Below, one piece after another: positions 52,872 through 62,356 of a stretch of 64,000 nucleotides of DNA (its first letter is position 1; each line of letters starts with the position of its first letter). A program made the translations under genes and the position numbers. Where the stretch lies: positions 186,001-250,000 of the forward strand of contig NZ_JAUDRH010000005.1 of the NCBI RefSeq assembly GCF_030381805.1. The letters run 5' to 3'. The notes below the pieces were generated by a model. The model searched no databases, had not been told where the DNA came from, and saw only the letters and a program-made list of their open reading frames with translations. The DNA is from Chlorogloeopsis sp. ULAP01 (GTDB lineage Bacteria > Cyanobacteriota > Cyanobacteriia > Cyanobacteriales > Nostocaceae).

Positions 52872-53636
52872 TTAAGATGAAATACCTGTCCTACCGACTA
52901 GAGAACTACTATTTACACTCTGGCAGGATGTAGCCTCTTCATAGTTGCGAAATTGCTGTTGCGAACGCTGTTGGAGATAATAGCCCATTCCATAAGCTGT
53001 GGCGACAAAATCACTGGGTGCTCCAGCTGCTTTTAATTTCTGTCTTAAACGTTTAACAATAGCCTTGACTGCGTCTTCTTCTGGAGGCTCCTCAAAAGAC
53101 CAAAGGTTCTCTAAAATGTTGCTACGACTTAGAATGCAACCATTACGACGAAGGAGAAGCTCTAATAAACGGTACTCTTTGGGTGTGAGATGTAACGGCT
53201 TACCTTCATAGGTAGCTTGACAAATATTAGGATCTATTTGCAAACTTCCCCACTCCATCACAGGTGATAAAGTGGTGTTTCCACGGCGTAATAACGCTCG
53301 GATCCGAGCCAATAATTCTTGTAGCTTATACGGTTTACGCACATAGTCGTCTGCACCTGCATCTAGCCCTGTAACTATATCGTTAGTTGCATCACGAGCA
53401 GTCACTAGCAAAATTGGCATTTGATAACCATGAGAGCGCACACGCTGACAAAGGCTGATACCGTCTAGTTCTGGTAGTATTACATCCAGCAAACATAAAT
53501 CATAAGCAAAAGTTCTCACAAAATCCCAACCTTTTTCACCATCAGTAGCTACATCAACAATATAATGTTGAGCAGCAAGAGCTTCTGCAAGTGACTCAGC
53601 AATGCGCTGATCGTCCTCTGCTAGCAAAATTCTCAT
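52872..53636 (-). CDS. OmpR/PhoB-family response regulator
   Basis: A 254-residue regulator. The receiver domain has acidic pair EDD (7-9), phospho-acceptor Asp51 (LLDVILPELDG) and Lys in VRKPYKLQEL. The winged-helix domain (about 130-227) includes LTPKEYRLLELLLRRNGCILSRSNI and AIVKRLRQKLKAAG. The C-terminal 25 residues are unstructured. It forms an operon with the histidine kinase 51446-52795. I do not assign a named system. Confidence 0.93.
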   Translation of the reverse strand: MRILLAEDDQRIAESLAEALAAQHYIVDVATDGEKGWDFVRTFAYDLCLLDVILPELDGISLCQRVRSHGYQMPILLVTARDATNDIVTGLDAGADDYVRKPYKLQELLARIRALLRRGNTTLSPVMEWGSLQIDPNICQATYEGKPLHLTPKEYRLLELLLRRNGCILSRSNILENLWSFEEPPEEDAVKAIVKRLRQKLKAAGAPSDFVATAYGMGYYLQQRSQQQFRNYEEATSCQSVNSSSLVGRTGISS

Positions 53637-54145
53637 GATTAATAGCTTCCTTAAGAAACACTATTTTTGAAACGGCAGATCGGAATTTTTAATCTTTAGC
53701 TTCAAACCGCTTTGTTGCCAGTAGAATCAGAACTCAAAAATTTTATAAACAAATATGAATAACTATGTACTTTACCAAAACTAGGCAGGTGTCAAAATTA
53801 GGGACACAATCTGCAATCATATCACAATTCTACTTTAAAGATGGAGTAGGCAGATAGGTTTTAAATGTTAAATAACACAACTATGAATTCATACCAATGC
53901 GTGGATACTTCGACAAGCTCGGTACAAGTTTTGGATTTTGGATTAAAACAATTGATTAATCGGCTAGTCCAGAATTTTGAAACCAGACTCCCGCTCGCCA
54001 ATTTGGGATCATACTTTTAAATTCAAGCCAAGCATTTGCCATACACTGTTTATACGAGCATCAATAAACAGTTGTCTTGATTGCATGAGCAAATAATCAA
54101 ATTGAGATGATGTTCCAAGTGAGGAATCAGCAGCATCGGGGACTA
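53637..54145. other. Intergenic region, no gene seen
   Basis: A 509-base stretch upstream of the response regulator and downstream of the gene at 54146. It holds a short CTTCGACAAGCTCGGTACAAG motif of the type found in cyanobacterial spacers. No structured RNA or ORF is evident. Confidence 0.5.
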
Positions 54146-54865
54146 CTATAAGTTGTTTTCATCTTGGTTTTCTTCTTGGGCGATCGCTTTGAGTTTTTCG
54201 GTAAAAGATGTCGAGCGATCGCACCATTGGGGGGTGAATTGTTGAATTGGTGGATGATTGACAGCCGGTGGTAGTAGCTTTGCTTGGCGATCGCTCGATG
54301 GAGAATGGTAGACAGGAGGTAAGGGAGTAGGAAGCTTGAGAGTAGAAGAACCTTTGCCATAGCGAGATTCCTCTGTTTGTAAATGCCCAGAAGAGTGTTT
54401 TTGATAAGATGGCAATTGCGGTGAACTAGAAGCTTGATATCTCTGTTCATGAAGATGAGCAGAGTTGAGGGATGGAGTTGCAAACGAAGTTAAGTTTTCA
54501 GGAAATTTACTGCAAATCAGGCGTTCAAATTCCATATTGAAATGAAAACTAGGCTGATCGCGTCGTTGCCAGAGTGTTAATATTTGCTGTACCGATATGG
54601 CTTTGTAGCGACCTTGATACAGTGCTTCAATCACCGCTAAGTGTAGCCAGCCATCTGGATATTGATTTTGCCAGCGCTCAACTAGTTCAGCAGCACCATA
54701 ACCACTGAGGTCGAAACTATAGTGAATTAATAAGGTTATTGCCAAGTCAGCAGATGTTCCCAAAGTCGGCGTGAACATTGGGCTATCTACTTGAGGCAAT
54801 ACAGCTAAATTGTGCTCCCGTCGCATATAGCCTACCGCGCTTTTTGCTACAGTGTTTTGTCCCAA
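54146..54865 (-). CDS. Conserved cyanobacterial hypothetical protein
   Basis: A 239-residue protein without a known domain. The N-terminal 120 residues look folded (LAITLLIHYSFDLSGYGAAELVERWQ ... GWLHLAVIEALYQGRYKAISV ... LWQRRDQPSFHFNMEFERL). The remainder is Ser/Pro/His-rich and likely disordered. The C-terminal segment 'EKLKAIAQEEN' is encoded by a HIP1-flanked interspersed repeat (54178-54223). The role is unknown. It lies 31 bases downstream of the DUF1565-SLH gene on the same strand. Confidence 0.7.
   Translation of the reverse strand: MGQNTVAKSAVGYMRREHNLAVLPQVDSPMFTPTLGTSADLAITLLIHYSFDLSGYGAAELVERWQNQYPDGWLHLAVIEALYQGRYKAISVQQILTLWQRRDQPSFHFNMEFERLICSKFPENLTSFATPSLNSAHLHEQRYQASSSPQLPSYQKHSSGHLQTEESRYGKGSSTLKLPTPLPPVYHSPSSDRQAKLLPPAVNHPPIQQFTPQWCDRSTSFTEKLKAIAQEENQDENNL
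54178..54223. repeat. HIP1-flanked repeat, copy 2, inside a coding sequence
   Basis: GGGCGATCGCTTTGAGTTT ... GAGCGATCGCA matches 50778-50822 over its length and forms part of the hypothetical gene at 54146-54865, giving its C-terminal peptide. Confidence 0.65.
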
Positions 54866-54896
54866 GAGTGTCTTTTTTCAAGAGGTGTTCTTAATT

Positions 54897-56999
54897 CTAC
54901 TTGCTGGTAACAGAAAAAGGCGAAACAATATACGGTGAATGAACGCTGGGCGATCGCCCAATTGCAACTAAAGCTTGATACACCATTGCTGCGACTTCTG
55001 CCCGTGTTGCTTCTCGCAGAGGCTCGATTTGCTTAGGATCTGGGTAGTTAACTATAATTCTTTGCACTGTAGCAGTTGCGACAGCTGTACGGGCATATTC
55101 AGGGATTTTATTGCGATCATTAAAATTTAATAAAGTATCAGCATGAGCCGGTGGTAGGGTAAGCCCGTTTACCAAGGAGACGATTACTTGTAACCGTTGC
55201 ACATTTTGCTGTGGGTGGAAACTACCATCGCCAAATCCACCAACAAAACCACCTTGTGCTGCTTGTTGGATCGCCTTATATGCCCAAAATTCTGGGGGTA
55301 CGTCAGTAAAATCTGGTACTGGACGTTTGGGAGTTGGGTTAAATGCAGCGACAACTAAAGCTGTATACTGAGCGCGAGTCATCGATTTATCTGGTTTATA
55401 GGTGCCATCAGCAAAACCACGAGTTATGTTCATACTTACTAAAGCCCGTATGAACCCTTCTGCCCAATGCCCCATAATGTCAGTAAACGAAGGAATATCT
55501 GCATCAGGATTGACAATATAGGGAGAGACAATGGGCTTTTGTTTACCATTGGCTACTAACGCTTGATAAATTAACGCAGCTACTTCGGCACGAGTGATAT
55601 CCCGCAACGGTTCTAGTAGTTCGGTTTGGGGATAATTTAGTACCAGTAATTTTTGAGTGGCGATCGCAATGGCGTCAATTGCATAACTGGGTATTTGAGC
55701 GCGATCGCGATATACTGCTAACACATGAGGATTACCACCATTGATTTGTAAGCCATTTACTATAGATACAATCGCTTGGACTTTAGTTAAATTTTGTCCT
55801 GGTCGAAAAGTTCCATCCGGGAAACCACCCAGAAAACCCATACTGGCAGCACGCTGGATCGATGCTGCTGCCCAAAAGTCTGGTTTAACATCTGTGAATT
55901 TAGATACTTGTTTTTTTGCTGGTACATCAAAAGCCTTGGCAATAATAGCGGCAAAAGCGGCACGATTCATCGAGGCTTGAGCTTGAAACTTACCATCGCC
56001 CAATCCACTAATTAAACCTTTACTGAGTAAAGCTTCCACAAAAGCGGCTGCCCAATGTCCCCGTAGATCGGAAAAACTAGTACTAACAGTCACTGACTTG
56101 GGAGCTTCGACTGCCGTTGCACTTAATTCAACTAAACCCTTGATACCCACAGGATTGAGTTGGTTGCCAACGGAAACTAATTTATTTGATGTGGCATTTT
56201 GAATGTCAAAGGCTTCGTTGTCGCGAAAAATATTACCTGCTGGATTGTGAGCGCTACCTAGATCGGGGATAGCATTGCCATTCACCAACAAACCGCCTTG
56301 GGGATTTTTTTCAATAATATTGTGTAGCAGAACGGGTCGTGCTTCTCTAGCAAGAGCGATCGCAGTCTGGTTTTGAGAGATTTGATTATTCGCAAGCAAA
56401 GGAGCAGCAAAATCACTAATCGCGATGGCGATCGCATTGCGTTGCCAAACATTGCGCAACACTTCCCCTTTGCTATGACGTGCCATGAATAACCCAGAGG
56501 CACCATTTTCTACAAACACATTATCTAGAATTGCTGGTTTGGCATTACCACTAACAAAAACACCTTCACGTCCACAACCAACCAAAGTATTATTAGCCAA
56601 AGTTGGTGAGGCATTTGATTCAATCCAGACGCCAGTACCTTTGGCAATAGAATTAGTAACCGTCACACCCATCAGACTAGAATTATCTAGTAATCGCAGT
56701 GTAATATTTTGCGTTCCAAAACTTTCACTTTGATATTCACCGCTTCCAGAAATGATAATACCTTGACCTTTGGTTGCCTCATTACCCACTACCATCACTC
56801 CACCTGGAACGATAAGTGGGAAAAGCTCACCATTAGCAGAACTATAGGTTCCTGGTGCTAGCTGAATAATGATTGCAGTTCTAGATAGTTTTAAAGCACG
56901 GGTAAGAGTTTTATAGGGAAGCAACCGCGTCCCCGCATTTTTATCATTCCCCGTTACGGGGTTGACATAAAGTGTAGCAACGAGGATAGAGTTGACCAT
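54897..56999 (-). CDS. DUF1565 beta-helix protein with two SLH-domain triplets
   Basis: ATG at 56999 (MVNSILVATLYVNP) is chosen; the upstream ORF extension to 57071 has no family resemblance. The 700-residue protein has an N-terminal DUF1565/right-handed beta-helix (about 10-300), then six S-layer-homology modules in two triplets: FSDLRGHWA, FTDVKPDFWA, YRDRAQIPSYA, then FTDIMGHWA, FTDVPPEFWA, FNDRNKIPEYA. SLH modules usually bind peptidoglycan-linked polymers and anchor surface proteins. No signal peptide is obvious, which is odd for a surface protein. It is a paralogue of 47433-49274. Confidence 0.88.
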   Translation of the reverse strand: MVNSILVATLYVNPVTGNDKNAGTRLLPYKTLTRALKLSRTAIIIQLAPGTYSSANGELFPLIVPGGVMVVGNEATKGQGIIISGSGEYQSESFGTQNITLRLLDNSSLMGVTVTNSIAKGTGVWIESNASPTLANNTLVGCGREGVFVSGNAKPAILDNVFVENGASGLFMARHSKGEVLRNVWQRNAIAIAISDFAAPLLANNQISQNQTAIALAREARPVLLHNIIEKNPQGGLLVNGNAIPDLGSAHNPAGNIFRDNEAFDIQNATSNKLVSVGNQLNPVGIKGLVELSATAVEAPKSVTVSTSFSDLRGHWAAAFVEALLSKGLISGLGDGKFQAQASMNRAAFAAIIAKAFDVPAKKQVSKFTDVKPDFWAAASIQRAASMGFLGGFPDGTFRPGQNLTKVQAIVSIVNGLQINGGNPHVLAVYRDRAQIPSYAIDAIAIATQKLLVLNYPQTELLEPLRDITRAEVAALIYQALVANGKQKPIVSPYIVNPDADIPSFTDIMGHWAEGFIRALVSMNITRGFADGTYKPDKSMTRAQYTALVVAAFNPTPKRPVPDFTDVPPEFWAYKAIQQAAQGGFVGGFGDGSFHPQQNVQRLQVIVSLVNGLTLPPAHADTLLNFNDRNKIPEYARTAVATATVQRIIVNYPDPKQIEPLREATRAEVAAMVYQALVAIGRSPSVHSPYIVSPFSVTSK

Positions 57000-57464
57000 T
57001 GATGATTTATATACGAGCAAAAATTTTAAATCATGACAATCAAAAATAACTGTTGATTTACCTGATGACAAGAACTTTATGTCTGCATATGAAAATATAG
57101 TCAGATGGTTTTAAAAATAGAAGGGATAGGAAAGCCACTGCGCCCTTGGAGCTTCCCTCGTTGAGTACAAGTGGCGTGCGACTGGCGTTGTGGAGTGTAG
57201 GGGAGCCAGCCGCGTGGGCGGGTTTCCCGACTTGAGCGGACTGGCGTTGTAGGGGAAAGCAAGAAAAATGAGGAATTTAACCAAGCTGTCACCTGTATCT
57301 TGTAAGCTACTTTTGATGTTTTGTTAATTTGTGGTTTCATTTTCATAAACTCGTCATTTACTAGACAGACCTCCATGAGAAAATGTCACAACAAAATAAA
57401 AGGGAACAGGGAATGGGGAGCTGGTAACTGGTAACTGATAATTGATAACTGATAACTGATACCA
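57000..57464. other. Promoter region of the SLH gene and G+C-rich repeat mosaic
   Basis: No gene. 57121-57260 is a G+C-rich patch of short repeats (CTGGCGTTGT twice, GCGACTGGCG, GGAGCCAGCCGCG) resembling 7741-8077. The last 60 bases contain tandem GATAACT/GGTAACT units. The translation of this region is repeat-derived. Confidence 0.55.
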
Positions 57465-58478
57465 ATGATTGAAGTTGAGCATTTGAGTAAAATATACGGC
57501 TCTACCCCAGCAATTACTGATGTAACTTTTAACGTCGAAAAAGGGGAAATCTTAGGATTTTTAGGGCCAAATGGCGCTGGCAAAACTACCACTATGAGAA
57601 TTTTAGCTGGTTATTTGCCTGCAACAAGCGGTACAGCCCGAATTGCTGGATTCGATGTCCATGAAAATTCTCTTGCTGTGCGGCAAAGGATTGGCTATTT
57701 ACCGGAAACTCCACCGTTGTATTCGGAAATGACGGTGGAAGGATTTTTGCATTTTGTGGCGCGGATTAAAGGAGTATCGGCAGGCGATCGCCCTGCGAAA
57801 GTAAAAGCAGCTATAGAACGTTGCAACTTACAACAAAAGCGCCGCGTCATTATTCGCAAATTATCTAAAGGATATCGTCAAAGAGTAGGCATTGCTCAGG
57901 CAATTGTTCACGATCCACCAGCGATTATTCTAGATGAACCGACAGTAGGACTAGATCCCCGACAAATTATTGAGGTGCGAAATTTAATTAAAAGCCTGGC
58001 TGGTACCCATACTATTATTCTTTCCACCCACATTTTGCCAGAAGTAAGTATGACTTGTAACCGCGTCACCATTATTAATCGCGGGAAAGTAGTAGCTACC
58101 GATACCCCAGAACATTTGTTGACTCAATTAACAGTTGGCTCAGGCTATGAATTAGAAATTGAAGGCGAAGCAAGTTTGGCTAAACAAATGCTGCAAAATC
58201 TGCCAGGTGTGAAGCTGGTAGAATCAATTACTGCAACGGCATTACCAAGTCATACTCCGATTCAAGATGGGCGTATTTACCTGCGAGTAATTTCGCAACC
58301 AGGTACAGAACCAGGAAAAGAAATTGCGGCAGCGTTGCTACGTACCGGATTTAACTTGTATGAAATGCGACGCGTTAGTGCGACATTAGAAGATGTATTT
58401 TTGCAGCTAACTACGGAAGAAAATATTCCAGAAAATCAGGCTGACTCAACAATAACTAATGAGGAGGAGGCAGCTTAA
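57465..58478 (+). CDS. ABC transporter ATP-binding protein (GldA/ABC-2 type)
   Basis: A 337-residue ATPase. Walker A GPNGAGKTT (34-42), signature LSKGYRQRVGIAQAI, Walker B AIILDEPTVGLDP and the switch His in STHILPEV. The C-terminal roughly 110 residues form the DUF4162-type tail of ABC-2 ATPases. The stop codon is followed directly by the permease ATG at 58479. With the permease, GldG-like and DUF4340 proteins it forms the four-part exporter known from Bacteroidetes gliding (GldA-F-G) and found in many bacteria for lipid, polysaccharide or bacteriocin transport. No substrate is known here. Confidence 0.92.
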   Translation: MIEVEHLSKIYGSTPAITDVTFNVEKGEILGFLGPNGAGKTTTMRILAGYLPATSGTARIAGFDVHENSLAVRQRIGYLPETPPLYSEMTVEGFLHFVARIKGVSAGDRPAKVKAAIERCNLQQKRRVIIRKLSKGYRQRVGIAQAIVHDPPAIILDEPTVGLDPRQIIEVRNLIKSLAGTHTIILSTHILPEVSMTCNRVTIINRGKVVATDTPEHLLTQLTVGSGYELEIEGEASLAKQMLQNLPGVKLVESITATALPSHTPIQDGRIYLRVISQPGTEPGKEIAAALLRTGFNLYEMRRVSATLEDVFLQLTTEENIPENQADSTITNEEEAA

Positions 58479-59291
58479 ATGGGTGTAATACTGAGTAACG
58501 TTATTGCCATTTATCGTCGAGAGTTACAGAGTTATTTTGTATCTCCCTTGGCTTATGCGATCGCTGGCATTTTTTGGTTTTTGGCAGGATTGTTCTTGGT
58601 TCTCATTTTGATGGGGCCAGACGGCATTTTAACAGCAGTAGCAGCAGCAGATCTGCAAGGACAACAATTTGGAGTACCAGTACCACCAATAGACGTGCCT
58701 TATGAATTTGTGCGGGCATTTCTAGATCGCTTGGGATGGTTGTTGTTGTTTGTGCTGCCCATTCTCTCAATGGGGCTGTATGCCGAAGAACGCAAGCGCG
58801 GTACTTTAGAACTGCTAGCTACATCACCAGTTACTAATTGGGCGGTAGCTGTAGGTAAATTATTAGGAGTGCTAACATTTTTTATCACGATGGTAGTACC
58901 GTTGTTGGCATTGGAAGCGATCGCCTTGAGTGGATCAACTCCAGCAATGCCACCCATCATTCCCCTGCTTGGACATTTGGCATTAATCTTACTAGCAGCA
59001 GCAATTTTATCGTTGGGAATGTTTATTTCTTCTTTGACAGACAGCACAATTTTGGCAGCTGTACTTACCTTTGCAGTCATTTTGTTGCTGCTATTTATTG
59101 ATTTAGTAGCTAAAAATGTTAGTGGCCCGATCGGAGAAGCTTTGGGGCATTTATCACTATTAAAACATTACAATAATCTCATCCAAGGAATTTTTGACAC
59201 TAGCAGCTTGGTATTATTTGGCAGTTACATAATCTTAGGTATCTTTCTCACGGCACAATCAATTGATGCACTCCGCTTTCAACGACAGTAG
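58479..59291 (+). CDS. ABC-2 type permease (GldF-like)
   Basis: A 270-residue membrane protein with six hydrophobic spans, beginning VIAIYRRELQSYFVSPLAYAIAGIFWF, a typical ABC-2 permease start. Other marks are the loop YAEERKRGTLELLATSPV and PMIPLLGHLALIL-like inner spans. It follows the ATPase without spacing and is followed, after a 95-base spacer with a hairpin repeat, by the GldG-like gene. Confidence 0.92.
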   Translation: MGVILSNVIAIYRRELQSYFVSPLAYAIAGIFWFLAGLFLVLILMGPDGILTAVAAADLQGQQFGVPVPPIDVPYEFVRAFLDRLGWLLLFVLPILSMGLYAEERKRGTLELLATSPVTNWAVAVGKLLGVLTFFITMVVPLLALEAIALSGSTPAMPPIIPLLGHLALILLAAAILSLGMFISSLTDSTILAAVLTFAVILLLLFIDLVAKNVSGPIGEALGHLSLLKHYNNLIQGIFDTSSLVLFGSYIILGIFLTAQSIDALRFQRQ

Positions 59292-59315
59292 TTATTAGTC
59301 ATTAGTCATTGGTTA

Positions 59316-59343
59316 GTAGAGACGCGATTCATCGTGTCTGTAC
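59316..59343. repeat. Hairpin of the GAGACGC family between the ABC permease and GldG genes
   Basis: GTAGAGACGCGATT followed by CATCGTGTCTGTAC, an imperfect palindrome related to 6310-6337. It lies within an operon spacer, so it is a repeat rather than a terminator here. Confidence 0.6.
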
Positions 59344-59386
59344 AATCTCGTTAGTATGGACAAGGGTAGGACAAGTGACTAAAAAA

Positions 59387-60943
59387 ATGAAGATTATTGC
59401 AAAAAATAAAACTTGGAACTATCTATTATTTTGGATTGGCCAATCCCTAGTTGTTGCTGGTTTAATCACAGGTTTAATTACAGATCAATGGGGAGCAATA
59501 CCCTTAGCGTTGATAATTTCTGGAATACTAATTATTGGCTTATGGTTAGTAGGGAAAAGCCGATACAGTAGCTGGTGGGGGCGTCGTTCTACCCAAGCTA
59601 GTACTAATGCCTTGGTGGCAACTGTGGCTGTCTTAGCAATTTTAGGGTTAATTAATTTCTTAGCTACTCGCTACTACTTCCGAGCAGATTTAACAGAAAC
59701 TCAGCTATTTACCCTTGCACCTGAATCAAAGCAATTAGTACAAAATTTACAACAACCAGTAAAAGTTTGGGTATTTGATGTAGCTCAAAATCCCCAAGAT
59801 CGAGAATTATTAGATAATTATCGTCAACAAAATCCTCAATTTCAGTTTGAGTTCGTCGATCCGCAAACTAGATTTGCAGTGGCAGAGAAATTTGGTGTCA
59901 AAGATTATGGTGAAGTTTACCTACAATCTGGAAATAGACGCCAATTGGTGCAGACAGTAAATGTTAGCGATCGCCTCTCAGAAGTTAAGTTAACCAACAG
60001 CCTGCAACAAATCGTTAATCCAACGAGTGCCAAAGTTTACTTCCTACAAGGACATGGCGAACGCCCACTTGATGGCAGTGAAAATGGTATGTCACAAGCT
60101 GTTGAAGCTCTTGGCAACAAAAATTACACCACCGCCCCACTCAATCTAGCAGAAAAATCCAGTGTTCCGAGTGATGCCAATGTCTTAGTAATAGCCGATC
60201 CGAAACGAGGGCTTTTGGACAGTGAAGTCACAGCAGTACAAAACTATCTCAATCGCGGTGGTAATTTGTTACTGATGCTCGATCCAGGTACAGATCCCAA
60301 ACTCGATAATTTACTCTCACAATGGGGTGTAAAACTGGATAATCGTTTAGCAGTCGATGTCTCTGGTAGTGTTGCTTTTGGCCCTGCTGTGCCAATTGTG
60401 ACAGATTACGGTCAACATCCGATTACAAAAGATTTTGGTAACGGTATTTCTTTTTATCGTTTAGCACGACCGATTTATACCACACCTGTGCCTGGCGTTG
60501 AAGCTACTCCTATATTACTGACCAAAGCTTATCCCAATACTTGGGCAGAAAGCGACCTCCAAAATGAAAACTTGCAGTTCGACAAAGAAAGCGATCGCCA
60601 AGGGCCTTTAACATTAGGTGTAGCTTTAAAGCGTAAACTACCAGTAGAATCACCATCTCCTAGCTCAACTGCCACCGAGTCTCGAATGGTAATTATAGGC
60701 GATTCAGACTTTGCTACCAATGGTTCATTTTTACAGCAGCTAAATGGAGATGTATTCCTTAATTCAGTTAGTTGGGCAACTCAACAAAATCAACAAACCC
60801 TTTCCATTCGCCCTAAAGAATCGAAAAACCGTCGTATCAATCTGACAAACTTGCAAGCCGGTGTGATTGGCTTTTCTTCTCTGTTAGTTTTACCTTTAAT
60901 TGGATTTGCAGCAGCATTTGTTTTGTGGTGGCTGCGAAGATAA
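59387..60943 (+). CDS. GldG-family protein (ABC-type uncharacterised, auxiliary)
   Basis: ATG at 59387 (MKIIAKNKTWNYLLFW) is chosen, because the ORF extension to 59309 reads through the hairpin repeat. The 518-residue protein has four N-terminal spans in the first 110 residues (LLFWIGQSLVVAGLITGLI; LIISGILIIGLWLVG; LVATVAVLAILGLINFLA) and a GldG/IFT52-like domain (about 120-440; FYLQGHGERPLDGSENG-type, VLVIADPKRGLLDSE, LLLMLDPGTDPKLDNLL). A C-terminal span follows (LLVLPLIGFAAAFVLWW). It is expected to act with the ABC pair. Confidence 0.88.
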   Translation: MKIIAKNKTWNYLLFWIGQSLVVAGLITGLITDQWGAIPLALIISGILIIGLWLVGKSRYSSWWGRRSTQASTNALVATVAVLAILGLINFLATRYYFRADLTETQLFTLAPESKQLVQNLQQPVKVWVFDVAQNPQDRELLDNYRQQNPQFQFEFVDPQTRFAVAEKFGVKDYGEVYLQSGNRRQLVQTVNVSDRLSEVKLTNSLQQIVNPTSAKVYFLQGHGERPLDGSENGMSQAVEALGNKNYTTAPLNLAEKSSVPSDANVLVIADPKRGLLDSEVTAVQNYLNRGGNLLLMLDPGTDPKLDNLLSQWGVKLDNRLAVDVSGSVAFGPAVPIVTDYGQHPITKDFGNGISFYRLARPIYTTPVPGVEATPILLTKAYPNTWAESDLQNENLQFDKESDRQGPLTLGVALKRKLPVESPSPSSTATESRMVIIGDSDFATNGSFLQQLNGDVFLNSVSWATQQNQQTLSIRPKESKNRRINLTNLQAGVIGFSSLLVLPLIGFAAAFVLWWLRR

Positions 60944-60944
60944 G

Positions 60945-61035
60945 GAAATCGTTAATAGTTAATTGTTAATAGTTGATTGCCATTAATTATTAGCCATTAA
61001 TTATTAGCCATTAGCCATTAACCATTAACTAATGA
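60945..61035. repeat. Tandem heptamer-type repeat (TTAATAG/TTAGCCA)
   Basis: Units such as GTTAATAGTTAATTGTTAATAG and ATTATTAGCCATTA repeat across the spacer between the GldG-like and DUF4340 genes. Confidence 0.7.
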
Positions 61036-61042
61036 CTAAAAT

Positions 61043-61660
61043 ATGAAACTACAGCGAACAACTTTAATTTTAATACTATTAGCGTTGAGTTTAGGCGGTT
61101 TTGTTTACTTCTATGAATTTTACTCAAAAACTCAACAAGAAGAAGTACAGAAAAAAACACAGCAGATTTTCTCTTTTAGAGCAGATGATGTACAGACTTT
61201 GACAGTAAAAACCAAAGATTATACTCTCAATTTGGAGCGTAACAAAGGCTCAGAACAACCACAGTGGTTAATAACATCTCCCCAACAAGCTCCAGCTAGT
61301 GACGCAATCGTGTCTTATTTAATGGATTTATTGGTCAAAGGTAAAAGCGATCGCACTTTATCAATTCCAGCTGATCAGCTTACCGAATTTGGTTTAGTTC
61401 AGCCTCAAGCAACAATCGTCATTGTACTGAAAAATCAGCAAACTCATCAGTTGACTTTGGGTAAGCCTGATTTTAAGGGTAGTTTCGTGTATGCTCAAAC
61501 TAATCCTGCTCGTCAATCAAGTGGGAATGTAGATGTGCTATTAGTATCCAAAGATTTTGAAAATGCAGTCAATCGCGAACTATCAGAGTGGAAACAAACT
61601 CCAAATGTTGGTGAAGGCAAACCTTTACCTAGCCTCAATTTACCAACTCCACAAAATTAA
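61043..61660 (+). CDS. DUF4340 domain protein
   Basis: A 205-residue protein with one N-terminal membrane span (TTLILILLALSLGGFVYFYEF) and a periplasmic DUF4340 domain (FSFRADDVQTLTVK, WLITSPQQAPASDAIVSYLMDLL, LVQPQATIVIVLKNQQ, LTLGKPDFKGSFVYAQ). DUF4340 proteins are commonly encoded with GldG and ABC-2 systems. It is the last gene of the four-gene operon. Confidence 0.88.
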   Translation: MKLQRTTLILILLALSLGGFVYFYEFYSKTQQEEVQKKTQQIFSFRADDVQTLTVKTKDYTLNLERNKGSEQPQWLITSPQQAPASDAIVSYLMDLLVKGKSDRTLSIPADQLTEFGLVQPQATIVIVLKNQQTHQLTLGKPDFKGSFVYAQTNPARQSSGNVDVLLVSKDFENAVNRELSEWKQTPNVGEGKPLPSLNLPTPQN

Positions 61661-61763
61661 ATGATTCAATGCAATCGAATTTGCGCTGTATTTATCAGAA
61701 CACAAAAGTACCTTACCTGATATCTTTATACCCTACGATGAAAAGAGCAATCTTCTTCTATTT

Positions 61764-61810
61764 CTCATTACCAGGTTCAATGTAGTGGCTTTTGGTAGGA
61801 GTCTTAATGT
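61764..61810. repeat. Fragment of the ACCAGGTTCAA interspersed repeat
   Basis: ATTACCAGGTTCAATGTAG ... GGTAGGAGTCTTAATGT. Parts match, in reverse order and orientation, the repeat at 608-702. Confidence 0.5.
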
Positions 61811-61876
61811 AAATTATACTGCGTTAATGCATCCTACAAATTTAAAATTTATTATTAATAAATTAGTATTTTTATC

Positions 61877-62158
61877 TTAGCGATCGCCAAAACTAGAAGT
61901 AGACTCATTAATTAATTTATCAATAGATTGTTTATGCTTTTTGTGAAATCTTAATAACTCCAAATAAGCAAAAGGAACGATTATCGGCCATAGAATAGTA
62001 GCTATCACCAAAATGACACCAGAAAATAATCGTTCTGCTGGATTCATGTCTTTGTCTTGTCGAAAGAACTCCAGCCAGTTAGTAAAGAAACAGTAAGTCA
62101 TTACTAAGTAAATTATGATAGCTATGTAAAAGAGAATATTTTGCTCGATTATATTCAT
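61877..62158 (-). CDS. Hypothetical membrane protein with two spans
   Basis: A 93-residue protein with two hydrophobic spans (ILFYIAIIIYLVMTYCFF and LFSGVILVIATILWPIIVPFAY) and a Lys/His-rich C-terminal tail. Family not recognised. It is a lone gene with AT-rich flanks. The regular topology supports it being real. Confidence 0.55.
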   Translation of the reverse strand: MNIIEQNILFYIAIIIYLVMTYCFFTNWLEFFRQDKDMNPAERLFSGVILVIATILWPIIVPFAYLELLRFHKKHKQSIDKLINESTSSFGDR

Positions 62159-62356
62159 AATTATAGTTATATTCTCTATTTCAAATGATTTGTTGCTCGA
62201 TTAATTATAATAATTCAACACTAACTTAGTGACTACTACACAGTTTTTCTAACAACAAAAAAACTTTCAAACAAAATATACTAATTTTGCTATCTTAATT
62301 AAGCTTAAATTTAGCTATCCTTGGTGACATCAATCTTTCGATATACTAATGTTCTT

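Noticed and set aside
57101..57376. A 91-codon minus-strand frame before the ABC operon
   Set aside because: It is made of the G+C-rich repeat patch and has no family resemblance.
59309..59386. N-terminal extension of the GldG-like protein
   Set aside because: The extra residues are encoded by a hairpin repeat; the ATG at 59387 fits the membrane-protein start.
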